DNA of 64,000 nucleotides from Litomosoides sigmodontis (Eukaryota > Nematoda > Chromadorea > Rhabditida > Onchocercidae): NCBI GenBank assembly GCA_963070105.1, contig OY718804.1, positions 4,673,317 to 4,737,316 of the forward strand, in the 5' to 3' direction. The notes below the pieces were generated by a model that made no database searches, was not told the DNA's origin, and saw nothing but the letters and a program-made list of their open reading frames with translations. Below are positions 13,077-24,909 of this stretch, piece after piece. The translations under genes were made by a program, and so were the position numbers. Each line of letters starts with the position of its first letter. Position 1 is the stretch's first letter.

Positions 13077-15186
13077 ATGTCTCGTCCAGAATTTGCTGGT
13101 CCTCCGGAATTGGTTTGTTTTTGTTAAGATTTTCAATGAAATTTTCTGGGGAGTTTTTCACTGGCCGATCGATCATAATGGGTTCGTTTTCGGTGTTTGT
13201 AATGGCAATGAGGCTATGTATAAATGCAGAGAATATGTTTTAAATTGAGTAGGTATTTTAAAAGACATTAATCATGCAGATGGTTAAAGCGTAATATTCA
13301 TGTTACTTTTTGCTTTTGCAGTATTACGACGATGTTCAAGCTGCCAAGTACTCACAGAAGTAAGTTTTATTTTTTTGACTAGAGCTTTTATGCATTTTGC
13401 TTAATTAATTATATATCAACTTAACTTTGTATTCCTCCATCAAATTTATTATTCAAACATCTTCAGTTCACGCATTGTCGAGACTCAAACACGTATGGCG
13501 GAACGAGCTATCGAATTGCTTGCTCTGCCTGATGATGACGCACCGAGGTTATTACTGGATGTTGGATGTGGTTCTGGATTGAGTGGGGAAGTTATCTCAG
13601 AAGTTGGTCATAATTGGATTGGCGTAGATATTAGTGAAGCGATGTTAAGTTCGTTTTAAATATGTTTCATGTCAAGTATTTCGTCTTGTAAAGTGAGGCA
13701 GTAACTGGGATGAAGGATTGAAGCTGTTAACCTAATTGAAACTGTCCGTACTTAACAAGCTGAAATGCTTAAGCGAGCTAAATTTAAGAGAATAAGATTG
13801 TCAGTGTTAATTCTAAATTAACAATTGATAAGAAGCGTTAGTTGATGTAGTTATTCATGTTCGAGCCTTTTGTGATAGGATATTTGCTACCTGCATTAAA
13901 TAGCAGAAGTTTCGACTTCATTTCAGTAATGTTAAACCATAAATTATGCACGTTGCCTTTTTGTTCTTATGTTTATTCTGGCATCATAACTTGGAATTTT
14001 TATGTGATTTTAGAAGTTGCGATAAATGATCGAGAACTCGAAGGTGATTTTGTATTGAAAGATATAGGTGACGGTTTGCCTTTTCGGCCGGGTACATTCG
14101 ACGGCGCAATAAGGTGTGTAATGGCTGGACATTCAGACATTGTGACAAAACTTATAATTGGGGATTCATTGTAAAAATGAGAGGGAGGGGGGAGGATTCA
14201 CACTTGATTTTTACTTGATTTTTTCAGTATATCTGCAATTCAATGGCTTTGCCATTCAAACACCCGAGAACAGATACCACAAAAACGACTACTACAGTTT
14301 TTCCAATCACTTTATGCTTGCATGGTAATGATTTAATGAACCGGTTTTTTCCGTCTGTATTTCTCTTTCTACAATATTTGTATGAAGTGAAAATATATAT
14401 GAAACTCAGTGTACAATTCATGGCTTAAATAACATTCGAAAGGGGTGAAGAGTATTTCAGGGTCGCGGTACCCGTGCCGTATTTCAGTTCTATCCAGAAA
14501 CTGTTAGCCAAACCGACCTCATAACAACGCAGGCAATGAAAGCAGGCTTTACTGGCGGCGTTGTCATTGATTTTCCCAACAGTGCCAAAGCTAAAAAGTA
14601 CCTTTCGTGCAAAATTTCCTTCCTTTTATGTTGCCAGAAATTAGCGTTTTAAAGCACTCAAGTGGAATCGGAACGTTGTTTCTCACTTATTTTTTCATCT
14701 TTTGTTGTTAATTTCTAATACCTTTACCAAATTCATTGTTTTTGAAGAGTTTATTTGGTGTTGATGGTTGGTGGTATGCAACAACTGCCAAAAGCACTAA
14801 TTGAAGAAGGAATGGATCAAGTCTCTAATATAGGAAGGTAACAATTTTTGAAATTTATTCCAAAATCTACTACACAAGTTTTGAAGACGGAATAAAGAAC
14901 AGTGTTACTTCTTTTATTTAAGATCAAGGAAAAATGGTAAGCGAGACAAGCGCAAATCGCTGAAATTCTCGAGGGAATGGATAGAGGCTAAAAAGGATCG
15001 TGCTCGGAAGCATGGAAAGTGCGTTTCTTATTGTTTAAATTTCATGAGCAACAGGCCCATAACTCTGTTCTTCTTAGTAATTCTTGTAAATCATTTAAAT
15101 TTGAAAGCAGCTCACGGTTTTTTCATTTCAGTGACGTTTGTATGTCTTCGAAATATACAGGTCGAAAAAGGAGACGTTTGACATAA
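13077..15186 (+). CDS. BUD23: BUD23 18S rRNA (guanine-N7) methyltransferase, nine exons
   Basis: Start ATG at 13077 gives [12 protein letters not shown], spliced to [13 protein letters not shown] and [18 protein letters not shown], as in human BUD23/WBSCR22. The SAM-binding motif is [15 protein letters not shown] (exon 3, about 13490-13650), followed by [11 protein letters not shown]. Later exons carry [13 protein letters not shown] (ends about 14113), [11 protein letters not shown] (about 14229), [12 protein letters not shown] and [13 protein letters not shown] (14461-14597), and [17 protein letters not shown] (14750-14838). The last exons encode the basic tail ending [10 protein letters not shown], the family's nuclear-type C terminus; stop TAA is at 15184. 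BUD23 with TRMT112 methylates a guanine of 18S rRNA during small-subunit maturation. All expected parts are present with consistent phases. The gene is divergent from the DDX60-like gene. Confidence 0.95.
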
Positions 15187-16370
15187 GTAACCGATTGACT
15201 TGCTTTTATTCCTTATTTGTTATTATTGCTTTCTTCTGCAAATGCGACAAAAATGAATTGTTTTTTAAATACGCTCTTTTGCGAAAACATTTTTCCATTA
15301 AGTGTGGCAAATGTTGGCTTCTATACTGACTAAATTCCAAAGTATTAAAGGAAAACCAGCCAATAGATAACACTGAATAAAGTGTAGAACTATAGTAAAA
15401 CTGATTTGAAAACAGCCCACCAGATTTCTTGCATTCTTTATCACTTTTGTTACCTCTGCAACGCCGAAATTTAAAATTTCCATCTGTTTGGATTCACTAA
15501 CATAAAGTTTGTCACCAAGTTGAATTCTTTAATCAAAGACTGTTTTTTTCTGGGAAATTACGCAACATCACAAAAATAGTAGAATGAACTCTAAGCCTGA
15601 GCACTTTCTGCTAATCTTGATTAATCAGTAGTTGACAAAAGGTTGAAAATAGAGAACTTGGATTTCCCACAAGGCAGTCAATAAATGAAAATTGATGATT
15701 AATGACAGATGAGTTCGAAAAGAATTCATGGTGTGGTGTGGGTTCTGTCCAACTACATTTCAAGTGAGAATTCTTATAATTTTTTACTTCCCGGCTTATC
15801 AAATTTCGGAGTGATATGGAAATCCCTATTCCTAACGATATAAAAAGAGGAGTTTTTCAGCTACGTTCCAATCCCGAAAACAAAAACTTTTTTCAGTGAT
15901 TTCCATCCACATTGCTTTGTCTTATAGTATTTAACCTTTTTTAAATGATAAACACGTACGACGCGTCTGTCTTAGATCCCATCCAAATTAAGAAACTTCC
16001 GGTAAATAAATAGATTCCTTTAACTGAGCGGTTTTTTGCAAATTATCGTTATAAACACAAAAAGCATAGACAAATACCAATTTGTTAAGAAGATAAGGCA
16101 AATGCTGTATTTTTTTTCGAAACAGAACATTCAACTGTTTTCAACAAATTTTAAATAAAACTTGGAAATTATGCAATATTGAATCGAAAACCACTAAGCA
16201 GATTCGTTGACGATATTAAACCTACCCTTATCGAAAACAGGACAGGCTAAAGCTTGCTTGCTCTTGCTGTCCAGACTTCTTGTATACTAGAAGCATGTTA
16301 CTGCTCTACTTTCAGCGAATATTTCATTCGAGTAAGTTAAATTCATATTTACAAAACAAATATCACACTC
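15187..16370. other. Intergenic region between convergent BUD23 and UNC-50
   Basis: This is the 3' space of two converging genes. It is AT-rich with short reading frames on both strands, none of which has protein-like composition or recognisable domains. I see no RNA gene or repeat in it. Confidence 0.6.
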
Positions 16371-18240
16371 TCAATGTCCTCTATGTCTATTTTCAGCTCT
16401 TAAATGGTAAAAATCCATCGCTGTCAGCGAAATATTCCAACCGGCAGTAACAGTTGCCACATAAAATATAAAGAGGAATGTAATCGGATATAGGAAGATG
16501 TGCGTATTTTTTAGTATTGGAAGTGCTGAAAGTAATGAAATTTTCATGTTTGAAAACTGAAGAAAATTAGAACCGAAATTTCGATTCCCCAGTTTTGGTT
16601 TGTAACAGCTAAAGTATTGAAGTTACAGCTCTCTCTCTCTCTCCCTCTATCTCTATCTCTTTAAATACATAATTATTTAAAGGGATGAACAAAAAAGAAT
16701 ATCATTCATACTTACGGTGAGTCCTACGAAAGCAAAAATTGTGCAAATCAATCCCTAAACTCATAAAACTGCATAAAAAGTATGTAAAATACCGGTATAT
16801 CCCAAGAATGTGATGTATATATAGTAAACTATGGCCACAAACCAAATCGTATTACCAAATAATCGTGGCAAAAATGAATCGAAACCTATCAGATCTAAAA
16901 AAAAACATTCAAATTAGTAATTTGATTCCGAATTTATGTTACATGAGCAACGAAAAAAAAAGAAAACCGTGAATTAAGTTCCACCGAATTTTTAAGCTGC
17001 CAAATCTTACGTGAAAACGTGAGGGGTAGAAGAACATGCAGAAGCATAAGCATCGGAAAAAACGCGTTGAGATGCACATCAAAGCAATACGCCCATTCCA
17101 CATCCTGGTCATCAATTCGCCTCAAGAATCGGTTAGACATAAACCTAAAAATCCCTACACTGAATATGTTTAAGTACTTCAGTGATAGTAACTTTTCTCT
17201 TTCCTCTCCAGCATTTAACATTCATAGATTACCATAAAATAGTAGCAATGATAATTCCAACACCAATACAGTCAACGAAAATGACCCATAGGAAAAATGC
17301 AATAAAGCCAATAAATGAAAGATGAATAGTCCATGCAAACAAAATGCTCGATATAGCAAGAGCTGTCAGAAGAAGGACAAGAAAAGCAGGATCATCGCGT
17401 GCCCATTGATCTTTTGTCCCTAAAACAACAAGGTTTTTCGTGTTTAGGAAATTTTACACTTTGATAATGTAGTTATCAAAATTCCTCGATTATCCGTATC
17501 TTAACAATGGTTTCCTGAACGATCAAAGAATGGGAACCTTTCATTTCACATTTTGCTAAACGACCTGATAATAATATCTTCTAGTACATTGTAAAGTGGT
17601 CAGCACTTTTAAGTTAAATTTCAAAACTTGTCTCGCTATTCGTCGTTTAACAATAAAAGACAGGAAACGAACGCTTGCGATACATGAAGTTCCGGTACAC
17701 TTTCTGAGGCTTGATTAGCAGGTAAATCATTTGCCAAAGGCCAAACTCAAAGTCCATCTGACGAAAATGAATAAGTCTTCGAAAATAACGATTAAGTTTC
17801 GCCACTGCTGTCATCCTCACTGCTGTAAGACATCCCACGTGATCCACAGATCTAAAAAAATCGTCCAAAAAGCGCAAAAATAGTGTAAATAGTGTAAAAA
17901 TTTCAACGTAAGTAATTAAAAAAGGTCCATAAATCAACAAGACAGTAAATGTACAAAAAGGATATTCATGCTGGTAATTTCAATATGTGTATTGTATTGG
18001 CATGAAAAAAGTTCCAATGCAACAAGGTAAATTAGTCTTAATCCAAATAATATTCGGGCGAAGACGCAATAAGCACAAGATAACTTTGAATTACTGCGGA
18101 TCTAAGAAGAGCATAACGAATTAAACTAACCCGTTACTTGTCACAGATCTCGCACCAGGTGACGCATAACCACTACCAGGAAATCTTCGATCTCGACCTC
18201 CAGAAAATGGAAAAGTATACGAAGTACCAGCATGTACCAT
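16371..18240 (-). CDS. unc-50: UNC-50 family multi-pass Golgi membrane protein
   Basis: ATG at 18240 opens a serine/glycine-rich N terminus (MVHAGTSYTFPFSGG). The family core follows: NRYFRRLIHFRQMDFEFGLW and KVYRNFMYRK (about 17800-17680), TKDQWARDDPAFLVLL with two membrane segments (about 17417-17235), DVEWAYCFDVHLNAFFPMLM (about 17100), FGNTIWFVAIVYYIYITFLG (about 16860) and YTALPILKN plus a final membrane segment (about 16530). The stop is at 16373-16371 after HLRAENRHRGH. These blocks match human UNC50 in order and spacing. UNC-50 is a conserved Golgi multi-pass protein; in C. elegans it is needed for assembly and trafficking of certain acetylcholine receptors. The junction of the first two exons fits best with an acceptor just before CAGTGAGG at about 17822. 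Otherwise phases agree. Confidence 0.93.
16629..16661 (+). repeat. CT-rich microsatellite in an UNC-50 intron
   Basis: A run of CT dinucleotides interrupted by CCCTCTAT lies in the last UNC-50 intron. It is a simple repeat with no evidence of function. Confidence 0.8.
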
Positions 18241-19099
18241 ATTCTATGAAACATTTGCAGTGCCTGCTAAGCCATCAGAGGTTCGCATAAACTCATTTGC
18301 ATAATTCATTTAAATTATGCTTGCAAAAAGCAAATCTGAGGAAAGGGTTAAAATCGACTACTAACTGTAAACGGAAACTACTAGTTTGCAATTATGGAGT
18401 ATATATGACACCTTCAAAATGCTATTCCAGCGCCTCAAAAATTGATATCGAACTCAATTAAAACGCCAAATACACAAAATAAAGCGTTGTTAATGTTTAA
18501 AAAAGCAAAGCGCTGTTTGTTATTAACAGTGCTATGAAACAGTTCACATTTAATCGATAACTTGAAACAGAGTTTGTAACTCCTAAAAGTATGAAAACAA
18601 ATACAAATATACAAACTTTTATAAGAAAATCCTGAGAAAAACATACATATGTTCCATCACCAATCATTCCCCTAAGCTTCAGCTTAAATAAACAGAATAC
18701 AGTACCATCTCTCGTTATGGTCGCTTACGTACAAAACTGAACTTTAACATTTTAAATCACCATTTGTAAAGATTTCAAATGTGAAACTTGTGAGTTCGCA
18801 TTCTAGTTCAAGGGCATATATATTTCTCGAATATAGAATCACCGTAGAAACATTCTTTGACGAAATTCTTTAAGAAGGCGTCTGATAGATTGTTGTTCAT
18901 AAAACGGTTTAGAGATGAAGCGAAGAAAATTATTTCAATGCCTTGGAACGTTGGTCTGAAATAAAATAAAATATAATTTGGTTATAAGTAGCGAGCGCAT
19001 AGATATATCAGTGAAAGAGTTAAACTATAAAATTGCAGGTTTCGATCTCAACAATAATTAAAACAATGATGTGAAAGCATGAAATGTACATTTCGTGAA
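18241..19099. other. Spacer between OST4 and UNC-50 (same strand)
   Basis: These 859 bases separate the OST4 stop from the UNC-50 start, both on the minus strand. The reading frames are short and unconvincing. The region would hold the OST4 3' UTR and the UNC-50 promoter, or an intercistronic segment if the two are cotranscribed. Confidence 0.5.
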
Positions 19100-19210
19100 T
19101 TATTTCTTTTGACGTTGACTAGCTGTGATATAATGGAAAAATACAACTAGCAAGAGCATAGCAATGCCCAAGGCGTTCGCCACAACGCCCAGTTGCATGT
19201 CTGTGATCAT
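19100..19210 (-). CDS. ost4: OST4, oligosaccharyltransferase mini-subunit (36 aa)
   Basis: ATG at 19210 gives MITDMQLGVVANALGIAML, then a hydrophobic run to HYITASQRQKK and TAA at 19102-19100: 36 residues. Human OST4 is 37 residues and starts MITDVQLAIFANMLGVSLF with HYVAVNNPKK near the end, so length, the N-terminal MITD-QL block, the single membrane helix and the polar tail all agree. OST4 stabilises the catalytic STT3 subunit of the ER oligosaccharyltransferase for N-glycosylation. The upstream TTTCAG at about 19220 could be a splice acceptor for a 5' UTR exon or spliced leader. The gene is short enough that length-filtered gene finders would miss it. Confidence 0.9.
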   Translation of the reverse strand: MITDMQLGVVANALGIAMLLLVVFFHYITASQRQKK

Positions 19211-19504
19211 TGATAACGCCTGAAATTGTTCAGCACCTTCGACCTGTGAGGAAAAATAGGTTCATTTCAGATTTTTTGCGCACGTAAAGTAGGGTTGACG
19301 TGGAGAATATGAAGTAGCATCGTTCATCTCATACGTTCTCATTGCAACGACCCATCCCATAAGCTCTGCTTTCTTTCAATTTAAGGAACCCAAATATGCA
19401 AGTGATGCTGAACCGACTCGAACCCGAATCTCACGCGTTCATCTCGAACTGCTGAAATGGACAGTTCGCTGGTTCAGCAACCAAAATGGATGTGAGAAAA
19501 GCGG

Positions 19505-19650
19505 AGGTGGGAGAGGAGATTGCAGGAAGAGAGAGAGAGCGGAGACGACGGGGAAGTGGGAAAAAGGTGTTGGGAAAAGAAAGTTTTTCCCAACCATTTC
19601 TCTCTCCTCTTCTCCTCTCTCCCTGCCCGTCTCTCGCTTCCTTCACCTCT
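19505..19650. repeat. Purine/pyrimidine imperfect inverted repeat upstream of OST4
   Basis: A G/A-rich arm (about 19505-19580) is followed by a C/T-rich arm (about 19585-19650). At the centre, 19569-19578 (GTTGGGAAAA) pairs perfectly with 19585-19594 (TTTTCCCAAC) around a six-base loop. The outer arms pair imperfectly (GAGAGAGAG against CTCTCTCC tracts). It lies 300-440 bases upstream of the OST4 start. It could be a promoter GA element or simply a repeat; both strands are open here only because of the simple composition. Confidence 0.6.
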
Positions 19651-20600
19651 TCTGTTTTCTGGAATTAAGGTTCTTTTGATACTTTTCGTAAGTTAAATCG
19701 GCCAAAACATTATTGTACTTTAACGGTTTGTTTTACATTTCACGCGTTTTTCAACGATCAGCTCACACTCGTAAGTACACGTACGAGAAGCTAAAAGAGA
19801 TATACTAACCTACTGACAAGTTAGACTTATAAAAATTCAAAACGTAAAATGTGAATATCCCTCTGCAACATGATGCATTCTCTGTTCTTTGTATGTAAAG
19901 ACTATGTAAGCTAAAATAAATTATTTACTGAATCAGGTGATCTGCTTTCATCTGTATGTAAGCTGTTGAAGCGGTTAACATACACGTAGCACGTGTCACA
20001 TACACACGTCAGCATCGCTTGCAAGTAGCGTAATAGCCTTAGAGGTTTTTTTGCTAGAATTTTCCTGCACATTCCTTTGTACGTTAAATTATGAAAAGCA
20101 ATAGTTGTCGAAACTGAGCCTTTCGCATCGAGGGGGATTTGCCCATCGATTGAAGAACTCATTTGGCTCTGTGGACTCTGTCCCTTTCTCTTTCCATCAA
20201 TTGATTTCTGTTCTTCCTTCCCGTTGCTGTTGTAATCACACAGCTTTTTTTCGAATTTCATACGCGTAAGCATGCTCGTTACTCGTTTCGCTGAGGTTAG
20301 CAAGACGTTGCAATGAAATTAAATTTTAGAAGCAATTTAAACGGCTAATCTGTCAAGGTGTGGTAGGAGGATGGGAATTTTTCGTTCCTTTTTTTGAGGA
20401 GAATAATGCTAACATTTGGGTTGTAAAACTCTCGATATCTGAATTTCTCGAAGATGGCAGCATTTTCTTCTCACGTATTATGCGCGTTCATAGGATCGCA
20501 TGTGTGTATGTGTTGTTGAATTAGAATTCATATAAGTTGCGATAGATATTTCACTTATTTAACATAGATTGCTTTAATTAGAACTGATTATTTCAGCTTA
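19651..20600. other. Intergenic region upstream of UNC-69/SCOC
   Basis: This holds the divergent upstream sequence of OST4 and UNC-69. A 130-codon frame on the minus strand (20303-19911) has mixed composition without domain signals and no similarity I can name, so I do not call it a gene. The TTTCAG immediately before 20598 is the likely acceptor for the UNC-69 first coding exon. Confidence 0.5.
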
Positions 20601-21355
20601 ATGTCTGCAGATACAACAGTTGCCAATGAAACAGAGAATTTCCCGCTTGTAGATGACGGTAAATTTCAATGTTGAATTTTAAAATCATTACGAAAGTTTG
20701 TTGCATTATTAAAATTTTAACTGATTTATAGAATCTCAAGGAAGTTCAATAGATACAGGAGGTCGTGTCCCTCGTCCAGCACAACCGTTACCTAGGGAAG
20801 AATCTGAGGATCAGGAAGAAAAAGCACGACTAATATCACAGGTTCTAGAACTTCAGAATACCCTGGATGGTAATTTTACCGCTTAATTCTTTTGCAATTT
20901 TTAATCCTCCTCTTCAATATTTATTGAAATATTCTTTGTAAACCATTAATGATTAGTGATTGTAAAACAGGCATGAAGCATGATGTCATTGAAAATGCGT
21001 TTTCCGTAAATTAGTCTTTATTGAATTTAGAATCTGTGAAGTCAATTTCTCTTCATCAATTTTTCACATTCTTGTTGCTTTAAAAAGTTTTGATTAATTC
21101 CGGAAAATTAAGCCAAAAAAAGTATTTTTTTCAGCCTCGATTCCTTGATTTCGTCACTAATTCTTTTATCACTGTATTATTGTCAATATTTTCGAGGTAG
21201 TATTTATAGATTTAAGTCAGCGCGTCGATAGTGTTAAGGAAGAAAGCCTAAAATTACGATCTGAAAATCAGGTTCTTGGGCAGTACATTCAGAATCTAAT
21301 GGCTTCCAGTGCTATTTTTCAGCCTGCGCAACCAAAGGCATCGCAAACCAAGTAA
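20601..21355 (+). CDS. unc-69: UNC-69 / SCOC short coiled-coil protein, three exons
   Basis: Exons are 20601-20658, 20732-20869 and 21210-21355, with matching phases. The start [16 protein letters not shown] leads into an acidic linker and then the conserved coiled coil: [52 protein letters not shown]. Human SCOC has RLINQVLELQHTLEDLSARV and [16 protein letters not shown] in the same register. The tail [10 protein letters not shown] ends at TAA 21353-21355. SCOC is a Golgi-associated coiled-coil protein; C. elegans UNC-69 works with UNC-76 in axon outgrowth and presynaptic organisation. The ATG lies three bases after a TTTCAG acceptor-like site, consistent with trans-splicing. Confidence 0.95.
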
Positions 21356-23716
21356 TTGAATTTTTGCTTTTTTCTTGTGTACCTAACAATTTGTGCTTAA
21401 CGAACCACGAACATAAGATCTGAGGTCTGCTTGGTTTCTCAGCGAGCATGATTTTTTTGGTCAATTGCACGGGTTTACTTGGAATATAGTCGTAGCTCTG
21501 TCTCAATAAATGGTACTCAAGGAATTAACCTGTAATAAGAATTATAGTGAAAATTTTCAGAGTGTTATGTGAATGATTACATTTCTTCCCAGTAACAATG
21601 CACCCTTATTAATATTTCATGCTATTTCATCATGAACTGTGAATTTTCATTCAGAATATGTGAAAAAATTAACAGACAGAAATGCTCCTTTTTTGCTCTT
21701 AATTTCAACGTTTCTAGTTGTAATGTTACCATTTCAAGAATGAACGTACTGGTGTGTTGGCGTTGCGTGTATTACAAAAAATGTTCATATTGTTAACGCC
21801 TAATTACTTGTTTGAAGGACGAATCTTCAACTTCTATCATTCAGTCATGTTACTTCTTAGTTAGAGAAAGTGGACCACAACCGCGTTAGTTGGTCGTGGT
21901 TCACTTTAACTGTAATTTTAGGAGTCCTGTATTCAGTATTCCAGTAAGCTAAAAAACGCCAACTTATGTTAACCTGCTTCAAGCAGGACGTTTTATCGTC
22001 TTAGCCGTATTCTTCTACGGCTTTGTCGGCTTCTGTCGCGATAAAGACTGATCGAAAAATCAACGGCAGTACCGAGTCAATGAAGTATCACCATTGGCTA
22101 TCCGTTGTTAAAAATTATTAGTTAATGATTTGTAAATTTAATTCTTTATGTGCGCAAATGATAATGCAAAGTAAATCACAAACATGATTTCATTATTAAA
22201 GTTTGATTCCGTTACATTCAGTTCCTAATTTTATCAGCCGTCAATCGGTTTCAGTGTGAGTGAACTTGCTTTCGTACTTCATTTTACTATTTCATTACTG
22301 ATTAGTAACTGTCTTTCCTTTCGTCTCCGTCTTCTTTTTTATTGCACCTAATTGGAATCAGACATTGGCTGGTGTCATCTAATTCAAATCAAGTGTTCGT
22401 GGAGAGGCAAGAAAGTTTGACTCACTGCTAAATAAAAAAATATCAAAGTGGCTAAAAAGATCATGGAATTCGAATATGCTTAACTTCGAGGACAAATTTC
22501 TGGGTTAAAAAAGATCCCGTCCGCTTTTATGGCCACTTCGATTATATTTCTTTTCCGCTTCGCTGTCGTTTATTTGTAGATACCTAGTTGTTTTGTTGTT
22601 TAATTCAAGTTTCGCAGATTCTTTTTCTTCTTGTTGTGTGTTGTGAAATTTAATTATTTTAAAATCAGCTTCCAAGTTTTATTGCATGCTTACCATTCAA
22701 ATTCAGTTTCATCCTGAGCTTTCAAGCGCACTTCTGCATAATTGTCCGAATTTTTTAGAAACGAAATGTTTGGAGCATTTTTTTGGTGAGAAGTGCCAAA
22801 TCCTTCCTTCATGGATGACATCCATTCTGAGAGAAAAAGCTGAAACGAATTGTCGCATTTATCCAGAGATTATTAAGATTACCGCAGCAGTGATTGTTCA
22901 TTTCTCCTGTACTGCTTAGTACAGTCGATCTTATCCATTTAGTTCTATCATTCATTTTTTTCGGCACGTTATTTATTTTATTGCATTACTGTCAGTTTAT
23001 TGCCTTTACAGAAACAGTAACTGATTTGATAGTGTCTCAAGCGCGTTGAAAGTAGGCAATAGCTTATATTTTTGGAAATCAATAACTAACTGCTTCGATG
23101 CTACGATGCAATATAAATGACAAATTTGAAAATGAATAAAATGAATAGTGAAAGATAACCTGCTGTGCAAACTCTACTTCATATTCTCTATTGCATCCTA
23201 GTGTGCAACCCATGTAATTGAAATGAAGAAAGATATGGTTAAGATCTTTTTAAGCCTGAATTAAACTGGCTAAAGAGTATTTTCAATTTTAATTGAACTT
23301 GCATTAATGGCGTGATGGAAACGCAAACGCACAGGTCTCGGCTTCGGTTCCGGAACTTCATTTCCATGTACTTCTTTAACCCAAGGAGATAAAGCAGCAA
23401 ACCTTTAGCATTTCTCCAGTGTCTACTCTGATGCTTCACTGGGTAGAATTTGTCCCTTCAATTCATCCCACACACTTTAAAAGTCCATTTTGAAGTCGCC
23501 GTGGAATACATTACGATTATAATTTTTATTCATCGGTTAATTGAAGAACTCATGCATATCATACAATGTAGAAAATCATACAAGAAGGGCTAGACTTTGT
23601 CAATAACAATTCATTCTCTTCCATAAAACTTTGCAGTCACTTAAAATGGAACTTATGCGTTACACTGTATAGACGTAAAAAATCGGGTGAGATCGGATAT
23701 GAGGTAAGTACTAGTC
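21356..23716. other. Intergenic region, UNC-69 and H1 3' sides
   Basis: The 3' ends of UNC-69 (plus) and histone H1 (minus) face each other over 2.4 kb. I find no convincing gene. The hairpin-rich part at 21867-22045 is listed separately. The remaining short frames, including one at 22686-22919, lack protein-like features. Confidence 0.5.
21867..22045. other. Cluster of inverted repeats (possible structured RNA or degenerate element)
   Basis: Three hairpins occur in about 180 bases. The first pairs 21867-21882 (AAAGTGGACCACAACC) with 21892-21907, with one G-U and one mismatch, around a nine-base loop. The second is 21973-21987 (CCTGCTT-C-AAGCAGG). The third is nested: outer TTTATCG (21992-21998) with CGATAAA (22039-22045), inner AGCCGTA (22003-22009) with TACGGCT (22016-22022). 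It lacks tRNA boxes and fits no RNA family I know. Confidence 0.4.
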
Positions 23717-24909
23717 CTAAGCCGCAACCTTCTTGTTCTTCGCATGTACCACTGTCGACTTCTTTGCCGTTTTCGATTTAACTGGAGAAGCTTTTGCCTT
23801 TTTCGGTTTTTCAGCAACCTTCTTGTTCTTCTGAACAGCTCCTGCCGGAGTAGCAGCACTTGCTTTCTTTTTCGGTTCAGCTTTTGGTTTCGAAGCCACC
23901 GGTGCAGCTGCCTTGAATTATAGGAAAGTTGAAACTTTGATACATCATGATTTGTACGTAATTCAATTATATATTACCATGTATGCAAGTGGGTGAACAA
24001 AACTAATTGGTGTAATTGACAGATTAAACATTCATCAACAGCTAAGCTGTAATATCGGTCTGAAAACAAGTTAACTAAGTAATGCATAAATAACCTTTTT
24101 TGTGCTGGACTTTGTTTTAGACTTTTTCGGTGACAGCATCTTCATATTACTAGCTGTAGCAGGCTTTTCAGTTGGTGGTTTCTTAATTTTTTTTGGTGGT
24201 TCCGTTTTTGCATCAGCCAAGCGAAATGATCCAGAGGCACCGGTGCCTTTCATTTGCTTCAGGACACCTGATGCTACACCGCGCTTCAATCCCATCCTAA
24301 GATGCGCGTTAACCTGAATTTTCAAAATCCACTTATTGCTTGCTTTATCTTTCAGAAAAATCTGTGGATAAGAATCCGTAGAAAAAAATCTGGAAATACA
24401 GTGATAACATATGTGGCAAATTCAACTTCATTAGTTTTTTTGTAGGTATGCAGTGTGTCCCCACTGTCTCAAGAATATAGACTGCGGATTTCCGTCCTTA
24501 CTCTACACTAACTGGTATCCCGTCAATTTCAATAATCATTTTAAACTAGTTCTGGAATAAAATTTTCGAAAAACTGAAGATTCACTATGGTGGGATTTTC
24601 GCCAACCGCGAAATTCTGCATGATGTACTTGAGGATTGCTGCACGACTCGAACCCTTCTTATCCTGCGTGGCCAGTAGTGCTGCCTTGATCATGTTTCCG
24701 TAAGGTGGATGATTGTGTTGCGATTTCGCCTGCGATTTTAGAGCTTTTGATTCTGGAACATTGGCATTCATCCTTGCTACCATGTTCCTCTTCTTCCCAA
24801 CTGGTGCCGTTACTGATGCGCCAGTGTTAGATGACGGTACCGCAACAGTAAGATTATCGCCAGTAGCCGCTGCACTCAGAGCAGTAGCAAGTTCCTCAGT
24901 GGCTGGCAT
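23717..24909 (-). CDS. Linker histone H1, three exons
   Basis: The start at 24909 (MPATEELATALSAAATGD) gives a variable N-terminal tail. The winged-helix globular domain begins near HNHPPYGNMIKAALLATQDK and GSSRAAILKYIMQNFAVGEN, and continues across an intron into VNAHLRMGLKRGVASGVLKQ and MKGTGASGSFRLAD. The rest is the lysine/alanine/proline-rich C-terminal tail (PKKIKKPPTEKPATAS; KKASAATPAGAVQKNKK), ending KNKKVAA with the stop at 23717. Exons are about 24909-24571, 24313-24094 and 23911-23717; the globular domain is split after PTI. Nematodes carry intron-containing, polyadenylated H1 genes, and this fits. It binds linker DNA and compacts chromatin. The domain order is secure; which H1 variant it is cannot be said. 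Confidence 0.93.

Noticed and set aside
19390..19440. tRNA-like T-arm (GGTTCGAG on the minus strand)
   Set aside because: The flanking bases do not form a five-pair T stem, and no matching A box, anticodon stem or acceptor stem could be found.
19911..20303. 130-codon minus-strand frame upstream of UNC-69
   Set aside because: No domain, no membrane or repeat pattern, no splice support and no recognised similarity; likely chance.
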